Source of the DNA: Streptacidiphilus carbonis | GTDB lineage: Bacteria > Actinomycetota > Actinomycetes > Streptomycetales > Streptomycetaceae | Direction: 5' to 3' | DNA: 64,000 nucleotides | Assembly: GCF_000787775.1 (NCBI RefSeq) | Contig: NZ_BBPM01000003.1 | Coordinates: 91,189 to 155,188, forward strand | In this document: piece by piece, positions 7,984 through 16,723 of the stretch | How the letters are laid out: every line of letters begins with the position of its first letter | Numbering within the stretch: the stretch's first letter is position 1 | Position numbers and translations under genes: made by a program | Notes under the pieces: model-generated | Database searches by the model: none | Told to the model about the DNA's origin: nothing | The model's input: the letters and a program-made list of their open reading frames with translations, nothing else

Positions 7984-8601
7984 GTGTCCAAGGTAGACCT
8001 GTCCCCCAGGCCGGTCGAGGCTATGTCTCCCCGCCAACTGGAACGCCGGAAACACCTGATCAGGGCCGCGATCGAGCTGGTAGCCGAGATCGGCGTCGAG
8101 CGCGTCCAGATGAAACAGGTGAGCGAACGCTCAGGGGTCGCCCTAGGGACGACCTACCGGTACTTCTCCTCGAAGGACCATCTGCTGGCCGCCGCGGTCT
8201 CGGACTGGCGCGGGATGCTGATGACAGATCTCGCGGCTGAGCTCCGCGGCTCCCCCGCCCCCCTGGCCGGGACGGACCGCGTCGTCCGCTTCGTGCACCG
8301 GGGCATGCGGGCCTTCCAGCGGCAGCCGCACCTGGCCCATCTGCTTGTGGCGGTGACGGTGTCCACCGACCCGTTCGCCAGCGAGGCGGTGGACGAGATG
8401 GCCAACGCCGGACGGGCCTCACTCCTGGCGGTGATGCCGCAGGTGCCGGCGGCGGCGCGGAGCGTGGTGCCGCACATCATCGACGCGGCCTGGCAGAGCG
8501 AGCTGGTCGCCTGGGTCACCGGGCGCAGCACCCTGGGCGACGCCTACCTCCGGCTGGAGGAGGTCATCCGGGTGGTGCTGGCTCCGTACGCGGCGGCCTG
8601 A
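7984..8601 (+). CDS. TetR-family regulator, KstR-like
   Basis: This 205-residue repressor has an N-terminal HTH (about 15-65) containing ERVQMKQVSERSGVALGTTY and RYFSSKDHLL, closely matching KstR, the cholesterol-catabolism repressor of mycobacteria (QM-x-V-x-R-x-x-VA-x-GT-x-YRYF). The ligand domain also runs parallel (FxRxPHLAHLLVAVTVSTDPFASEAVDEM; WQSELVAWVTGR). It starts at GTG 7984; the upstream ATG is out of frame. A KstR-like box lies 2.4 kb away at 5590, and the acyl-CoA ligase gene is convergent on the far side. The role in steroid or acyl-CoA catabolism is inferred from similarity. Confidence 0.82.
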   Translation: MSKVDLSPRPVEAMSPRQLERRKHLIRAAIELVAEIGVERVQMKQVSERSGVALGTTYRYFSSKDHLLAAAVSDWRGMLMTDLAAELRGSPAPLAGTDRVVRFVHRGMRAFQRQPHLAHLLVAVTVSTDPFASEAVDEMANAGRASLLAVMPQVPAAARSVVPHIIDAAWQSELVAWVTGRSTLGDAYLRLEEVIRVVLAPYAAA

Positions 8602-8622
8602 CCGGCCGACAGCCGGTCCGGC

Positions 8623-8640
8623 CGGCAGGCGGACCTGCCG
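8623..8640. terminator. Short hairpin between convergent tetR and acyl-CoA ligase genes
   Basis: CGGCAGG-CGGA-CCTGCCG forms a 7-bp stem with a tetraloop in the 54-nt convergent gap, suited to bidirectional termination. Confidence 0.5.
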
Positions 8641-8655
8641 CGGGCGGAACGGCCG

Positions 8656-10359
8656 TCAGCGCCAGGCGGTGCGTCCGTGCTCGGCGAACAGTGCGTCGAT
8701 CTTCTCCAGGTCGTCGCCGGTCAGCGGGCGGTACTCCAGTGCGCCGCCGCCCGCCGCCGTCCCGTACGGCCGCCACAGCACCGGGTCCTCGGTGCGCCAG
8801 CGCTCGGCGCGCAGCCCGGTCTTGGCGGTCTTGTGGGTGGCGGTGGCCGGCATCCGGGCGACGATGCGGACGAAGCGCGGGGGCATCTTGGTGCCCAGGT
8901 CGGGCTGGGCGGCCAGGAACCCGGCCAGCCGCGCGGCGAGTGCTGCCGTGTCGGCGTGGTCGGCGTCGGGCCGCAGCTGCACCGCCGCCATCACCTGGTC
9001 GCCCGCGACCGGGTCGGGGACCGCGTAGACCGCCACGGCCTCGGCCTGCGACCAGCGGCCGAGGATGTTCTCGATGTCGGCGACGGCCAGGTTCTCGCTG
9101 TCCACCCGCAGCCAGTCCTCACTGCGCCCGGCGAAGTGGAACCATCCCCCGGCGTCGCGGTGGAACAGGTCCCCGGTCCAGTACCAGTCGTGGCGGACCC
9201 GCGCCGCGTCCGCCGCGGGGTTGCGCCAGTAGCCCTCGAAGCCGGCCCGCGCGGTGCGGTTGACCAGTTCGCCGATCGCCTCGGCGCCGTTGAGCAGCCG
9301 GCCCGAGGCGTCGAAGCGGGAGCGCGGGCGCTCCTCCCCCGTCGCCGGGTCGACCACGGCCAGGTCGTCGTCGGGCCCCGATCCGACCCGGCCGACGGCA
9401 CCGGGCGGGGCCGCCGGGTCCTGGCGCAGATTGCAGCCGCCCTCGGAGGAGCCGTAGCCCTCCACCAGCCGGCAGCCGAACCGCGCCTCGAACCGCGCGG
9501 CGTCCACCGCCCCCGCCTCGGTGCCGAAGCCGAGCCGGAGCGGGTTGTCGGCGTCGTCCGGGCGCTCCTCGGTGGCCAGCACATAGGAGACGGCGCGGCC
9601 GACATAAGTGAAGTAGCCGGCCCGGTAGCGGCGCACGTCGTCCAGGAAGTGCGAGGCGGAGAAGGTGGGGCGCAGCGCGACCGTGCCGCCGGCCAGCAGC
9701 ATCGGCGCCCACAGCGCCATGGTGGCGTTGCCGTGGAACAGCGGCATGCAGGCGTAGCCGGTGTCGTCGGCGGTCAGCCGGTACATCTCGCGGACCTTGT
9801 CCCCGGCCCGGGCCAGCCGCCCCTGGCTGCAGATCACTGCCTTGGGCGCGCCGGTGGACCCCGAGGTGAAAGTCAGCAGGACGCGGGTGCCGGGCGCGGG
9901 GCGCCGCGCGGGCGGTTCGGCGTCGAGGTGGTCGGCGAGCAGCGCCGCGTAGTGCGGCCCGTCGCTGTCCAGGACGGGTGTCCCCAGGTCCAGGCCGTTC
10001 AGCAGCGGGAGCCTGCGCTGTCCGGTGACGACCAGGGCGCAGTCGGTGTGCCGGATGTCGCGGAGCAGGTCGGGACCGCGTCGGGTGGGGTTGATGCCGA
10101 CGGCGGTGGCCCCGGCGAGGGCGCAGGCCTGCAGCCAGAAGGCGTACTCGGGGGTGTTGTCCAGCAGCAGCCCGACATGCGGGTGGGCCGCCCGCTGCTC
10201 GGCGAGCAGCCGGGTGAGCAGTGCGGCCCGGGCGCAGGCGGCCCGGAACACCTGGTCGTGGCTGAATCCGAAACCGTCCCCGACCAGGCCGGGGCCGTGC
10301 CGCCCGCGCTGCGCGTGCACGGCGTCGAGGAGGGTGGGGCTCGGGTCGGTCGCGGGCAT
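8656..10359 (-). CDS. AMP-forming acyl-CoA synthetase (FadD-like)
   Basis: This 567-residue ANL-family ligase would activate a fatty or steroid-derived acid to its CoA thioester via an acyl-adenylate. The P-loop TSGSTGAPK, the acyl-binding GYGSSEGG, the YWTGDLFHRDAGGWFHFAGR hinge segment and a C-terminal Lys in HKTAKTGL are all present. The layout resembles the FadD17/FadD6 subset of mycobacterial synthetases used for sterol side chains and long-chain acids, but I cannot settle the substrate. The start is ATG 10359. Upstream is a 15-bp palindrome (10399-10413) that may be a TetR operator. Confidence 0.88.
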   Translation of the reverse strand: MPATDPSPTLLDAVHAQRGRHGPGLVGDGFGFSHDQVFRAACARAALLTRLLAEQRAAHPHVGLLLDNTPEYAFWLQACALAGATAVGINPTRRGPDLLRDIRHTDCALVVTGQRRLPLLNGLDLGTPVLDSDGPHYAALLADHLDAEPPARRPAPGTRVLLTFTSGSTGAPKAVICSQGRLARAGDKVREMYRLTADDTGYACMPLFHGNATMALWAPMLLAGGTVALRPTFSASHFLDDVRRYRAGYFTYVGRAVSYVLATEERPDDADNPLRLGFGTEAGAVDAARFEARFGCRLVEGYGSSEGGCNLRQDPAAPPGAVGRVGSGPDDDLAVVDPATGEERPRSRFDASGRLLNGAEAIGELVNRTARAGFEGYWRNPAADAARVRHDWYWTGDLFHRDAGGWFHFAGRSEDWLRVDSENLAVADIENILGRWSQAEAVAVYAVPDPVAGDQVMAAVQLRPDADHADTAALAARLAGFLAAQPDLGTKMPPRFVRIVARMPATATHKTAKTGLRAERWRTEDPVLWRPYGTAAGGGALEYRPLTGDDLEKIDALFAEHGRTAWR

Positions 10360-10398
10360 CGGGGATCCCCCAGGGGCGGGCTGCCGTACGAATCATTT

Positions 10399-10413
10399 CT
10401 GACGATCCGTCAG
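10399..10413. promoter_or_regulatory. Candidate TetR operator upstream of the acyl-CoA ligase
   Basis: CTGACG-ATC-CGTCAG is a perfect inverted repeat 40 nt upstream of the ligase start. Its TGACG-NNN-CGTCA core also occurs at the start codon of the TetR gene at 24331. Confidence 0.5.
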
Positions 10414-10473
10414 TTACCAGCTGTTGATACCCCGTCGCCCGCCAACGCACAAGACCGCCGTCGGCGGCGGGCG

Positions 10474-11382
10474 TCAGCCGACCGATGCGGTCAGGTCGGT
10501 GGTCTGGCCGGCCGGAGGGGCGGTGACCTCGACCGGCGTCCCGAAGTCGCCGAGGTGAATGGTCGTGACCGAGGAGACCTGCTGCGGGGCGGCCGAGGAC
10601 GAGGCCTTCGCCGAGACCGAGAGGGTGACCTTCTTCTGCACGATGTGGTGCCGGGCGTCGGCCCATACGTCGACCGGCACGTCGGACGGCAGGGAGATCC
10701 CGCCCAGACTGCCCTGGTTCCGGCTGAGGTCCACCCGGACCAGGTAGTGCGTGGTGCTGACACCGCCCACGGTCTCCGTGCCGACCTCGGTCACGTTCTT
10801 GGCGCCCTTGAGGAAGCCGAGCTGCCGGGAGGCGTCCGGTGCGCTGACGGTGTTGCCGCCGCCGGCCTTGCTCGCGTCGATCTTGATCCACGGCTTGCCG
10901 CCGCCGGTCCCACTCCGCACCGAGGCCGGGAGCAGTTCGTAGACCACCTTGTCCAGCACCCGTAGCTGCACGCTCTGCCCGTTCGTGCTGAGGGTGAACT
11001 GGCCGTTTCCGCCGCCGCTGAGCTGAGTGACGCCGCTGCCGTGGATGGTGACGGCCTTGCCGCCGCTCTGCGCCGTCTCGTCGAGCGTCATCCTGGCCGA
11101 ACCTGCCGAGGTGGTGGCCTGGGCGTCGGCCTGCAGGGCACTCGCGTCCGCGGCGCTTCCGGAGCCCGTCGGCGCCGGGGCGGAGCCGCTCGGCGCCGTT
11201 GCTGTCGCGGTGGCGGCGGCGGTCCCGGAGGCCGATGCGCCGGCGGACGGTGTCCCGGCCGCCGAGCCGGGACCGCCGGAGGAGGTGCAGGCCGAGAGCG
11301 CGAGCGCGGCTGCGGCTGCGGCACCCGTCAGGGCGGCTCGGCGTGCCGCCGATGTTGTGCCGCGCAATGGAGTTGAAGCCAT
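10474..11382 (-). CDS. Secreted lipoprotein, LppX/LprAFG-like
   Basis: This 302-residue lipoprotein has a signal peptide with lipobox LSAC (Cys near residue 31), a long Ala/Ser/Gly/Thr linker to about residue 80, then a beta-rich domain. The order of strand segments (ARMTLDET..., VVYELLPASV, PWIKIDASKAGG, THYLVRVDLS, VDVWADARHHIVQK) resembles the LppX/LprAFG family, which carry lipids across the actinobacterial envelope, or the related secreted LolA-like lipoproteins. GGAGGT precedes ATG 11382. The exact role is unknown. Confidence 0.75.
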   Translation of the reverse strand: MASTPLRGTTSAARRAALTGAAAAAALALSACTSSGGPGSAAGTPSAGASASGTAAATATATAPSGSAPAPTGSGSAADASALQADAQATTSAGSARMTLDETAQSGGKAVTIHGSGVTQLSGGGNGQFTLSTNGQSVQLRVLDKVVYELLPASVRSGTGGGKPWIKIDASKAGGGNTVSAPDASRQLGFLKGAKNVTEVGTETVGGVSTTHYLVRVDLSRNQGSLGGISLPSDVPVDVWADARHHIVQKKVTLSVSAKASSSAAPQQVSSVTTIHLGDFGTPVEVTAPPAGQTTDLTASVG

Positions 11383-11569
11383 GCCTACCTCCGGTCGGTC
11401 GGGGCGACCGGCCGGCCGCAGTCGACGGCTACCCCTGCGGGCGCCCAGCAATCGCGCACCCGTTGGAACAGGAGGGAATCCGGACTGCGGCTGTTTCACG
11501 CCGTGGATCGTGGACAGGCGATCGGACGGAATGCAGTCCAGACGCAATGACAGTGAGGAGTGATGCGAC

Positions 11570-12169
11570 GTGACGACCGTCGAGCAGTCCACCGACGTGG
11601 CCGTTCCCGTCCGCACCGCCTACAACCAGTGGACGCAGTTCGAGGAGTTCCCCCGCTTCATGCAGGGCGTCCAGCGGATCGACCAGCTCACGCCGGTGCG
11701 TACGCACTGGGTGACGAAGATCGCCGGAGTCGAGCGCGAGTTCGACGCCGAGGTGAGCGAGCAGCGTCCGGACGAGCGGATCGCCTGGCACTCCCTGGAC
11801 GGCCCCGAGCAGGCCGGAGTGGTGACGTTCCACCGGCTGGACGACACCCACACCCGGGTGATGCTGCAGCTCAGGTTCGAACCCGAGGGGTTCGCCGAGC
11901 AGGCGGGCGACAAGCTCGGCCTGATCCGCAGCCGGGTGCACGGTGACCTGGAGAACTTCCGCAGGTTCATCGAGAACGAGGGCGCCGAGACCGGCGGATG
12001 GCGCGGCGAGGTGGCGGCTCCGCCGCAGGCCGCGCCGCAGGCTCCGAAGCCGGCTCCGCCGCGGACGCCGCCGGGCGAGGAACCCGGCTACGGCTCCACC
12101 GCGGGTATCGACACCCCGTTCAGCCGGTACGATCCCGAGACCGCGCGTGAGCCCGGCGACGGGATCTGA
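11570..12169 (+). CDS. SRPBCC (polyketide cyclase/dehydrase-like) protein
   Basis: This 199-residue cytoplasmic protein has a START/Bet v1-type ligand-binding domain in residues 1-140 (VEQSTDVAVPVRTAYNQWTQ, FEEFPRFMQGV, GVVTFHRLDDTHTRVMLQL, DLENFRRFIE). The C-terminal 60 residues are Pro/Ala-rich and probably disordered. Such stand-alone SRPBCC proteins are common in Streptomyces and mostly uncharacterised. It starts at GTG with GAGGAG upstream. It is divergent from the lipoprotein gene and convergent with the PHP gene. Confidence 0.82.
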   Translation: MTTVEQSTDVAVPVRTAYNQWTQFEEFPRFMQGVQRIDQLTPVRTHWVTKIAGVEREFDAEVSEQRPDERIAWHSLDGPEQAGVVTFHRLDDTHTRVMLQLRFEPEGFAEQAGDKLGLIRSRVHGDLENFRRFIENEGAETGGWRGEVAAPPQAAPQAPKPAPPRTPPGEEPGYGSTAGIDTPFSRYDPETAREPGDGI

Positions 12170-12204
12170 GCCGACGGAATCTGAGCACCACCGCAACGGC
12201 ACCA

Positions 12205-12242
12205 CGGCGGCCCCGCCCTCCTGAGTGAGGGCGGGGCCGCCG
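12205..12242. terminator. Bidirectional terminator, SRPBCC/PHP convergence
   Basis: A perfect 16-bp GC-rich stem with a 6-nt loop (CTGAGT) fills most of the 80-nt gap between convergent genes. Confidence 0.85.
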
Positions 12243-12249
12243 TCGTCGC

Positions 12250-13881
12250 TCAGCGGACGCGCAGGAAGACCGGGTTGGTGAGCGCCGCCATGGCACCCCA
12301 GACCAGGGCCGGGCCCATGGTGTTGCCCTGGCCCGGGCTGCCGTCGGCCATCGGGTGGCGGACCTCGGCGCGGACGTAGGCGGCCAGCGAGGTGGTGGTG
12401 CGCCAGACCACCGTGCCGCTGCCGGAGGCGGGCAGCGACTCCTGGTGCATCTGGCCCTCGTCGGTGATGAAGCGGACCGTGCCGCCGGGCACGCCGGAGA
12501 CGTCGATCCGCACGTCCACCGGCGCGTCGGCCGCCGCCGTGAGGGTGCCGCCGATCCCGGCCTGCCGGCCGCCGCCGGTGACGGTGAAATCGAGGCCGAC
12601 CGCCGAGGACTCGGCGATCCAGCTGCGGCCCGCCTTGATCCCGGCCAGCACGTCCTGGGTGGTCAGATCGTCGGCCAGGACCACGTTGTGGGGCAGCCCG
12701 ATGACCTGCGGGACGCTGTGGGCGTCGCTGTTGCCCATGGCCGGGGTCCAGCGGCGGCCGGCACGCACCGCCTCGCCCAGCCTGGCGTCCCAGGTGTCCA
12801 CCGACGACTCGTCGTCGTAGGTCCAGGGACCGTTCCAGACCTCCATGGCGTCGGCGTCGTCGTAGCCCGACTTCCACTGGCAGGCGATGTAGGGGCAGTA
12901 CGGGTGGGCCGGGACCACCAGTCCGCCGGAGCGGTGGACCTGGCCGGCGAAGCGGGCGAAGGCGTTGTCGCGGGAGCGGTAGCGCCAGTCGATCCACTCG
13001 CCCGCCGGGAGGCCGAGCGCCAGCCAGTGGCCGTTGCGGGTGGTGACCTCCTCGCCGGTGACGATCAGCAGGTCGGGGCCGGCGTACACACCCCAGACCG
13101 CGTGCGAGGAGCTGGTGTTGTGGTCGGTGGAGACCATGAAGTCCAGCCCCGCCGCCCGGGCCCCGGCCGCGACCTCGGAGGGCAGCCGCCTGCCGTCGGA
13201 GTAGACGGTGTGCAGATGGCCGTCGCCCCGGTACCAGGCCCGGCCCCGGCCCTTGGCGCGCTGCGGCGGGTAGTGCGGGACGAAGGCGGCCCCGGGCTCG
13301 CCGTAGGTCAGCGTCACCTGGACCTGGTAGTCCATCCCCTGCGGCGCGACCTGGTAGGGGCCGAGCACCACGTGCCAGGTGCCGGCGCTCACCGGTCCGG
13401 GCAGATAGCCGGGCGTGGCCTCGGTGTTGCTGATCGCGAAGGAGGTACGGAAGCCGCCGGACCAGCCGCGGAAGCCCTTGCCGCCGAGGGCCGTGCCGCG
13501 CTGGTCGAAGACGCCTATGTCGCAGGAGTTCGCCGGGGTGCCGGCCGGGACGGCGGGCTTGGAGTAGGAGTACTGCACCGCGATCTGCTGCACCCCCTCG
13601 GGGACCTCGACCGGCAGGTAGACGAAGTCGGCCGCGCCGGTCTCCAGATGGCCGCCGACGGTGCGGCTGACGGTGGTGCCGGGAGCCGGAGTCGCAGCGG
13701 CCGCCGACGAGCCGTCAGCCGCCTGCGCGGACCCGGCCGGCCCGAACGCGACCGGGGCGAGGGTGATCGCCGCGGCCCCGGCGGTGACGCCGAGCAGCAT
13801 CCTGCGCCGGTCCAACGAGTGCTGCTCGCAGGGATCGTCGGGGTGGCCGCTGTCCTCGTGGGTGGTGTCCTCCGGATGCAT
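12250..13881 (-). CDS. Tat-secreted PHP-domain metallohydrolase (CehA/McbA-like)
   Basis: This 543-residue exported protein begins with a twin-arginine signal (DRRRMLLGVTAGAAA). A beta-rich N-terminal half (about 60-230) precedes the PHP domain: GDGHLHTVYSDGRRLP with two metal-binding His, FMVSTDHN, VTGEEVTTRNGHWLALG, VPAHPYCPY and GNSDAHSVP. PHP enzymes hydrolyse phosphoesters with two or three metals. Secreted members with this layout are annotated CehA/McbA family. ATG 13881 has GAGGAC at proper distance; longer in-frame starts would bury the Tat signal. The substrate is unknown. Confidence 0.87.
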   Translation of the reverse strand: MHPEDTTHEDSGHPDDPCEQHSLDRRRMLLGVTAGAAAITLAPVAFGPAGSAQAADGSSAAAATPAPGTTVSRTVGGHLETGAADFVYLPVEVPEGVQQIAVQYSYSKPAVPAGTPANSCDIGVFDQRGTALGGKGFRGWSGGFRTSFAISNTEATPGYLPGPVSAGTWHVVLGPYQVAPQGMDYQVQVTLTYGEPGAAFVPHYPPQRAKGRGRAWYRGDGHLHTVYSDGRRLPSEVAAGARAAGLDFMVSTDHNTSSSHAVWGVYAGPDLLIVTGEEVTTRNGHWLALGLPAGEWIDWRYRSRDNAFARFAGQVHRSGGLVVPAHPYCPYIACQWKSGYDDADAMEVWNGPWTYDDESSVDTWDARLGEAVRAGRRWTPAMGNSDAHSVPQVIGLPHNVVLADDLTTQDVLAGIKAGRSWIAESSAVGLDFTVTGGGRQAGIGGTLTAAADAPVDVRIDVSGVPGGTVRFITDEGQMHQESLPASGSGTVVWRTTTSLAAYVRAEVRHPMADGSPGQGNTMGPALVWGAMAALTNPVFLRVR

Positions 13882-13993
13882 GGTGTCCTCCAGTGGGTGG
13901 GTCGGGAGTGCACGATCGGTGCACCGGACCCTTCCGACCATCGTCCTCCCGTGTGAACACCGGACGACAACCCACCGTCCGTAGACTGATCCG

Positions 13994-14776
13994 ATGTCGA
14001 CGACCGCAGACACCACCGACGACCTCGGCCGCACCACCGCCTTCCGGATGGACTTCGCCCGACGACAGGCGGCCCTGCTGACCGAGTTCCCCGGCGGCAT
14101 CGTGGTGCAGGACCCGGAGTTCCCCGGATCGCACGAGCACAACCAGCTGATCGTGGACGGTCCCCTGGACCCGGCCGGACTGCCGGCCCTCGCCGACCAG
14201 GCGCTGGGCCGGCTGCCGCACCGCCGCGTCAGCGTGCTCGACGACGGGCTGGGGACGGCCTGCCTGCCGGTGCTGACCGCGGCGGGCTACAGCCATGAAC
14301 TGGAGCTGGTGATGGCCCGCCCCGGCGCGGCCGCCGAACCCGGCCTGCCGCGGGCGGAGACCGTGTCGCTCGCCGACCTGCGGCCGGCCGTGGCCCGGCA
14401 GACCAGGGCCTGGATGCCCGAGGCGGAGCAGTCGATGATCGACCAGCTGGTCGAGCGCCGCAGCGCCCGGCTGCGCGGCGCCGACGAGGTCCGCTTCCTG
14501 GCCGTCCGCGACGAGCGGCACCAGGTCGCCGCCTCGGCCGACGTCTACCTCGACCGGAAGCGGGGCATCGGCCAGATCGAGGAGGTGGTCACCCTGGACG
14601 ACCGGACCCGCCGCGGCTACGCCGGCACGCTGCTGCGGACCGCCCTCGACCTGGCCGCCGACTGCCCGCTGTTCTTCCTGGTCGCCGACGCCGACGACTG
14701 GCCCCGCCGCTGGTACGCCCGACTGGGCTTCCGGGAGCTGGGCCACACCCACGCCTTCAGCCGCACCGTCGGCTGA
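13994..14776 (+). CDS. GNAT-family N-acetyltransferase
   Basis: This 260-residue protein has a GNAT acyl-CoA-binding domain in its C-terminal half: IEEVVTLDDRTRRGYAGTLL includes the RxxGxG/A pyrophosphate loop, and WYARLGFRELGHTHAF is the terminal motif B. The N-terminal half (LPHRRVSVLDDGLG..., YSHELELVMARP) looks like a degenerate second GNAT fold. It is divergent from the PHP gene across 112 nt. The acceptor substrate is unknown. Confidence 0.84.
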   Translation: MSTTADTTDDLGRTTAFRMDFARRQAALLTEFPGGIVVQDPEFPGSHEHNQLIVDGPLDPAGLPALADQALGRLPHRRVSVLDDGLGTACLPVLTAAGYSHELELVMARPGAAAEPGLPRAETVSLADLRPAVARQTRAWMPEAEQSMIDQLVERRSARLRGADEVRFLAVRDERHQVAASADVYLDRKRGIGQIEEVVTLDDRTRRGYAGTLLRTALDLAADCPLFFLVADADDWPRRWYARLGFRELGHTHAFSRTVG

Positions 14777-14820
14777 CCCGCTCCCGCGTGACCCGCTCTC
14801 GTCCGACGCACCGTCGCCCG

Positions 14821-14851
14821 ACCGGCCGTCAGACCGAGGGCGACGGCCGGT
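14821..14851. terminator. Bidirectional terminator, GNAT/NmrA convergence
   Basis: ACCGGCCGTC pairs perfectly with GACGGCCGGT (10-bp stem, 11-nt loop) in the 108-nt convergent gap. Confidence 0.75.
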
Positions 14852-14884
14852 GCCCGGGCGGCCCGGCGGCTGCCTCGGTCCGGC

Positions 14885-15772
14885 TCAGGCCGCGTAGGCC
14901 GGCTTGAGCACCTCCTCGCACCACTGGCGGAAACTGGTGGGACTGCTCCCCTGCGGGGTGCGCGGCTCGACCGTGTCCAGACCTGCCGCCTTGGCGACCA
15001 TCATGTCGACCATCCCCTTCACCATCGCCTCGGACATCCCGTGCTCCAGCAGCGTGGCCCTGAAGACCTCGACCGGCGTCTGCCGGTAGCGCACCGGACG
15101 TCCCAGCACCTCGGACATGGTCTGCGCCATCCCGTTCATGGAGATGTCCTCGGGGCCGAGCACGGGGACGGACCCCGACCCGCTCCACGAGTGGTCCCGC
15201 AGCAGGCCGGCGGCGACGGCCGCGATGTCGCGGACGGCGCAGCTGGGGAGCTTGAGGTCGCCGGGGACGGTGAAGGAGAACACGCCCTGGCTCCTGATCG
15301 ACTCCAGTTGGCGCAGCACATTGTCCATGAACCCGGGGAGCGTCAGCGACCGGTGGCCCACGCCGGTGGCGGCGATGGCGTCGTCCATCGCCAGCGACGC
15401 CGAGACCAGCCCGGCGTTCTCGGCGCAGCCGGGGAATCCGCGGCCGAGGGCCGAGACCACCACGACCCGCTCGACCCCGTGGTTCTTGAACGCGTCGCAG
15501 GCGGCACGGCTGAAGCCGGTGTAGTGGTCCAGCAGGGTCGGCGCCCGCGGGTTCGGCGGCACCAGCCAGAAGACGCTGTCGGCGCCCTCGAACGCCCGGT
15601 CGACGACGTCGGCCTCGCTGTGCGAGCCGACGACGACCTCGGCCTGCTCGCGCACCTGCGGGGCGAGCCTGGCCGGGTCGCGGACGACCACCCGGACCGG
15701 CTCGTCACCGCCGAGCAGGTTCCCGACGACGCCGCTGCCGACGGAACCGGTGGGCGCAGTAATGACGATCAT
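14885..15772 (-). CDS. NmrA-like NAD(P)-binding protein
   Basis: This 295-residue atypical short-chain dehydrogenase of the NmrA/HSCARG type starts with a Rossmann glycine motif (TAPTGSVGSGVV). It follows the NmrA pattern (VRVVVRDPARL, FEGADSVFWLVPPNP, VERVVVVSALGRG, AVRDIAAVAAGLL). Such proteins are redox sensors or reductases. It is divergent from a LysR regulator 120 nt away, the usual setting for a LysR-controlled target. Confidence 0.87.
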   Translation of the reverse strand: MIVITAPTGSVGSGVVGNLLGGDEPVRVVVRDPARLAPQVREQAEVVVGSHSEADVVDRAFEGADSVFWLVPPNPRAPTLLDHYTGFSRAACDAFKNHGVERVVVVSALGRGFPGCAENAGLVSASLAMDDAIAATGVGHRSLTLPGFMDNVLRQLESIRSQGVFSFTVPGDLKLPSCAVRDIAAVAAGLLRDHSWSGSGSVPVLGPEDISMNGMAQTMSEVLGRPVRYRQTPVEVFRATLLEHGMSEAMVKGMVDMMVAKAAGLDTVEPRTPQGSSPTSFRQWCEEVLKPAYAA

Positions 15773-15864
15773 GGAAAGCAGACCTCCAGACGGGCGGCGA
15801 ACGTTCTGCCCGGTCGCCGCGTGCTTCCCACCCTGCGCCGGTCGGTCCGCGCCGGTCCAATACC

Positions 15865-15876
15865 TCTTCCGGAAGA
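15865..15876. promoter_or_regulatory. Candidate LysR operator
   Basis: TCTTCCGGAAGA is a perfect 12-bp palindrome inside a wider ATACC...GATACC region, 17 nt before the lysR start and 92 nt before the nmrA-like start. This is a typical place for a LysR autoregulatory site. Confidence 0.5.
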
Positions 15877-15892
15877 TTGATACCCTGGAGGC

Positions 15893-16705
15893 ATGGATCT
15901 GGACCTGCGCAAGCTGCGGTACTTCACGGCCGTCGCCGAGCTGGGGCACTTCGGCCGGGCGGCCGAGCAGCTGCACATCGCCCAGCCGGTGCTCAGCCGT
16001 CAGATCCGGGCGCTGGAGCAGGAGCTCGGCTGCGCGCTCCTGGAGCGCACCACCCGCGCGGTACGGCTGACCCCGGCGGGCGAGCAGTTGCAGAAGGACG
16101 CACCCGGCGTGCTCGCCGCCGCCCACGCGGCCACCCAGCGCACCCACGGCGCCGCCCGCGGGGCCGACCGGCTGGCCATCGGCTTCGCCCCCGGGCTGAC
16201 CCTCTCGACCGCGGTCCGCGCCTACACCCAGACCCACCCCGGGGTGGAGATCGAACTGCTGCACCTCAAGTGGTACGACCAGGCCGAGGCGCTGCGCGAC
16301 GGCCGCGCCGACATCGGCTATCTGCGGCGGCCCTTCGACGGCGAGGGCCTGCGCACCGTCCCGATCGGCAGCGAGCCCCAGGTCGCCTGCCTACCGACCG
16401 GCCATCCGCTGGCGCGGCGGCGCCGACTGGTCCGGGCCGACCTCGACGGCGAGCCGGTGCTGGACCCCGCGACCCGACGCGCCACGACGATCGAGGAGAA
16501 GTTCGAACTCGTGGCCGCCGGCGTCGGCATCGCCCTGGTGCCGCGCAGCGTCGCCCGCTACTACGCCCGCCCGGACCTGGTCCACCGCCCGGTCACCGAC
16601 ACCGGGACCTTCGAGCTCTGCCTCGCGGTGGCCGAGGGCCGGCAGCACCGGCACGTCCAGGACTTCCTCGACGTCGCGACATCAGCACTCACCGAACGCC
16701 GCTGA
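15893..16705 (+). CDS. LysR-family transcriptional regulator
   Basis: This 270-residue regulator has the winged HTH at residues 1-60 (LRKLRYFTAVAELGHFGRAA, QPVLSRQIRALEQELG) and a shortened periplasmic-binding-like effector domain after residue 85. LysR proteins normally reach about 300 residues; the central domain here seems compact. It probably controls the divergent nmrA-like gene. Confidence 0.9.
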   Translation: MDLDLRKLRYFTAVAELGHFGRAAEQLHIAQPVLSRQIRALEQELGCALLERTTRAVRLTPAGEQLQKDAPGVLAAAHAATQRTHGAARGADRLAIGFAPGLTLSTAVRAYTQTHPGVEIELLHLKWYDQAEALRDGRADIGYLRRPFDGEGLRTVPIGSEPQVACLPTGHPLARRRRLVRADLDGEPVLDPATRRATTIEEKFELVAAGVGIALVPRSVARYYARPDLVHRPVTDTGTFELCLAVAEGRQHRHVQDFLDVATSALTERR

Positions 16706-16723
16706 CGGCAGCCCGTCCGGACC

